A stretch of DNA of 64,000 nt from Lysobacter oculi (GTDB lineage Bacteria; Pseudomonadota; Gammaproteobacteria; Xanthomonadales; Xanthomonadaceae): contig NZ_CP029556.1 in the NCBI RefSeq assembly GCF_003293695.1, positions 382,001-446,000 of the forward strand, written 5' to 3'. A model generated the notes under the pieces. That model was not told where the DNA came from and did no database searches. It worked only from the letters and a program-made list of their open reading frames with translations. Shown here one piece after another: positions 62,609 to 64,000 of the stretch. A program made the translations under genes and the position numbers. Numbering within the stretch: the first letter of the stretch is position 1; every line of letters begins with the position of its first letter.

Positions 62609-63901
62609 CTCACGCTTTTCATGAGCGCCACGATCCTGGACAAGGAGCTTGTAGTAGTACAGAGATTTGATGACGTGGTGCAAATTGTGCATTTCTCTGA
62701 AAGCCAGAAGGAGGGATCGCATGAATGCTAGAAAGCTGATTTCTTTCCCCTCAGTGGCTGCCAGCCTGCCGCCTTCTGGGTAGTATGTGACGGTCTGTGT
62801 TTCACTGTTGTAGTTGATGTTGTTGTGGGCAACTGCATTGCGTAGGCCGAGATTCAAATCAGTTGTGGCCAAGTTGTACCAACAGTCGTCAAGGTACTTA
62901 AATTTGTCAGACAGCGTTTTCTCTGAAAGCTTTTGCAGGCTACTAAGAGCGCCGCCGTCAATAGCCTTGAAGGAATTGAAATTTCCTCTGTGGTAAAGAT
63001 TGTTGATTCCAGCGACCAATACGATCTGCCGCGCAATTATTTCTAGGATGTCCTTGTAAAGATCTTTCAGGCTGAAAAAGTCCTGAGAGGAGACTCTTCC
63101 CGCTACCAAATCAGACTGTTCGCCTTCGAAAAAATCTAGGAAGAGCGCTGGTCTAAACGGGATCTCCGCATCAAATACGCGCGGGTATATGCGCAAGCAG
63201 TCTCTTTGCAGAGATGTAAGGAATCCAGAGCTGAAGATGTCTTCAATGAACGAATCGAGTTGCTCTCGGTCAAGTTCATACAGAAGTTTCGGTAGCTCCT
63301 CGGATATCTCCTTGCCGTGTTCATGCACCACGAAAGGAAAAAAAGCCTTCGCAATCACTCGATAGAGCGTGGCGTTAAGATCCTGCTGCAGTATGGATTT
63401 CTCTTGCTCTTCGCCAAGGAACTCGGCTGCTCGCTTCTGGAAGAGTTGCTTGTTCGCTCCATGATAGAGATTGATGATTCTCTTTAATTCTTCAGCTTTT
63501 GGATAAAGCTCATTGAGGATGTTGAGCCTTGCGGAATGAAACATGGAGAGTTGAAGCGACTTATTGCGGTCGCCAGTCACCTCATCCAGTTGATTGAGAG
63601 ATGCAAACCACGGAGTTAGGCCAGGCACATAAGCACCAAACATCACCGGGAAGTCGAGGTGAAGATCAACGAACGGATTTGCGCCATCGAATGGCCCGTC
63701 TGGTTGATTGTTTGATGGATGGCATCCGTTGAACGAGAACCCCGACTGGGGAGCATTGGACGTATCTAAAGTCACCTCAATTGATGAATGGCAATGAGGA
63801 CATGAGAACTGAAGTGGTTGAATAAGGCGATTCGAATAGCCGATTCGACAGTCCGTATCTTGCTCGCAAGTTGAGCAAGTGATCGTCATGCATGTGTTCA
63901 T
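62603..63901 (-). CDS. Zinc-ribbon protein with HEPN-like Rx4H motif, cassette gene
   Basis: 432 residues, the largest cassette product seen. The N-terminus has a four-Cys zinc ribbon (C9, C12, C34, C37). The middle (about 70-270) is helical. The C-terminal part (about 275-425) is helical with LGLRNAVAHNNI, an Rx4H motif (R354-H359), the signature of HEPN ribonucleases found in toxins and phage-defence proteins. No transmembrane segments. Start at 63901 (MNTCMTITC) is uncertain; 63889 is an alternative. Its stop TAA lies in the attC core. No known family; a defence RNase is my inference. Confidence 0.72.
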   Translation of the reverse strand: MNTCMTITCSTCEQDTDCRIGYSNRLIQPLQFSCPHCHSSIEVTLDTSNAPQSGFSFNGCHPSNNQPDGPFDGANPFVDLHLDFPVMFGAYVPGLTPWFASLNQLDEVTGDRNKSLQLSMFHSARLNILNELYPKAEELKRIINLYHGANKQLFQKRAAEFLGEEQEKSILQQDLNATLYRVIAKAFFPFVVHEHGKEISEELPKLLYELDREQLDSFIEDIFSSGFLTSLQRDCLRIYPRVFDAEIPFRPALFLDFFEGEQSDLVAGRVSSQDFFSLKDLYKDILEIIARQIVLVAGINNLYHRGNFNSFKAIDGGALSSLQKLSEKTLSDKFKYLDDCWYNLATTDLNLGLRNAVAHNNINYNSETQTVTYYPEGGRLAATEGKEISFLAFMRSLLLAFREMHNLHHVIKSLYYYKLLVQDRGAHEKREA

Positions 63902-63924
63902 TTGGCGAGAAACTCGATAGTGAG

Positions 63925-64000
63925 GCCTAACGCCTGAGTTAAGCCGTGGTGCTGCTCGGCCACAATTGGACAAGAACCTTACCTTAGAAAATTGTGGCCG
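63925..64000 (-). repeat. attC site 9, cut by the window end
   Basis: Begins GCCTAACGCCTGAGTTAAGCCG like the others, then diverges into a different centre with arms CGGCCACAATT (63957-63967) and AATTGTGGCCG (63990-64000). The right-hand core is outside the window, so at least one more cassette is likely. Confidence 0.85.

Larger units (their letters stand above)
57542..64000 (-). mobile_element. Chromosomal integron with inverted cassette array
   Basis: IntI at the left edge, then eight complete cassettes or more to the window end, divided by attC sites spaced 0.3-1.3 kb. GC drops clearly from the core. Every cassette gene and every attC is in the minus orientation, the same as intI, and the array lies on the 5' side of intI. 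In a classical integron the cassettes point away from intI with attI between. The right boundary is outside the window. Confidence 0.92.

Noticed and set aside
58563..64000. Regularly repeated sequence considered as a CRISPR array
   Set aside because: Repeats are about 108 bp with internal dyad symmetry and core sites, and the intervals hold genes of 0.3-1.3 kb: attC sites, not CRISPR.

Overview
The window is about 67-70% GC (my estimate from reading, not computed). Its gene families and gene order fit a Xanthomonadaceae/Lysobacteraceae chromosome (Lysobacter, Luteimonas, Thermomonas, Pseudoxanthomonas type). Pointers are a THX-type ribosomal protein, a HutF-type histidine pathway, M19/M1/DUF885 exported peptidases, a Zur-linked TonB receptor and the murJ-ribF-ileS-lspA-ispH and rpsP-rimM-trmD-rplS blocks. 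I cannot name the species.

Layout. 1-6,300: end of a secreted protein gene, lpxH and gltX divergent, then a zinc block (zur, a ZnuD-like TonB receptor, a MerC-like membrane protein) with a candidate Zur operator between the last two, then THX. 6,285-15,562: scattered histidine-degradation genes (hutI with an overlapping dipeptidase, divergent hutF, later hutU) interrupted by ogt, an Ada/AlkA fusion and a nucleotide pyrophosphatase lipoprotein. 15,635-21,500: three signalling proteins (degenerate GGDEF with apparently intact EAL, degenerate HD-GYP, receiver) around a serine hydrolase. 21,533-31,604: exported peptidases, a membrane protein, a thioesterase and uvrA, and a YidB/OmpA-type protein. 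31,819-43,220: housekeeping (rplU-rpmA-obgE, rpsT, murJ-ribF-ileS-lspA-ispH, tRNA-Thr, radA, PAP2). 43,221-48,003: a marR-nodT-emrA-emrB efflux operon whose emrA carries a 2-bp frameshift. 48,087-57,130: ypjD, ffh, DUF898, an M48 protease, a DUF2334 protein, rpsP-rimM-trmD-rplS and hslR.

57,542-64,000 is an integron of clearly lower GC: an IntI tyrosine recombinase followed by at least eight gene cassettes separated by attC sites (eight complete, one cut by the window end). The cassette genes and attC sites all point towards intI, on the same strand as intI, so the array is inverted compared with a classical integron, and no attI is evident beside intI. Cassettes encode a HigB/HigA toxin-antitoxin with its own operator, a ClpP-like periplasmic protein, several small membrane or lipoproteins, and a 432-residue zinc-ribbon protein with an Rx4H motif that may be a HEPN ribonuclease.

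At the level of regulation, several core genes (lpxH, hutI, hutF, the pyrophosphatase, ypjD) have a -10-like hexamer exactly six bases before ATG, which suggests leaderless mRNAs. The intI ribosome binding site lies inside a perfect hairpin.
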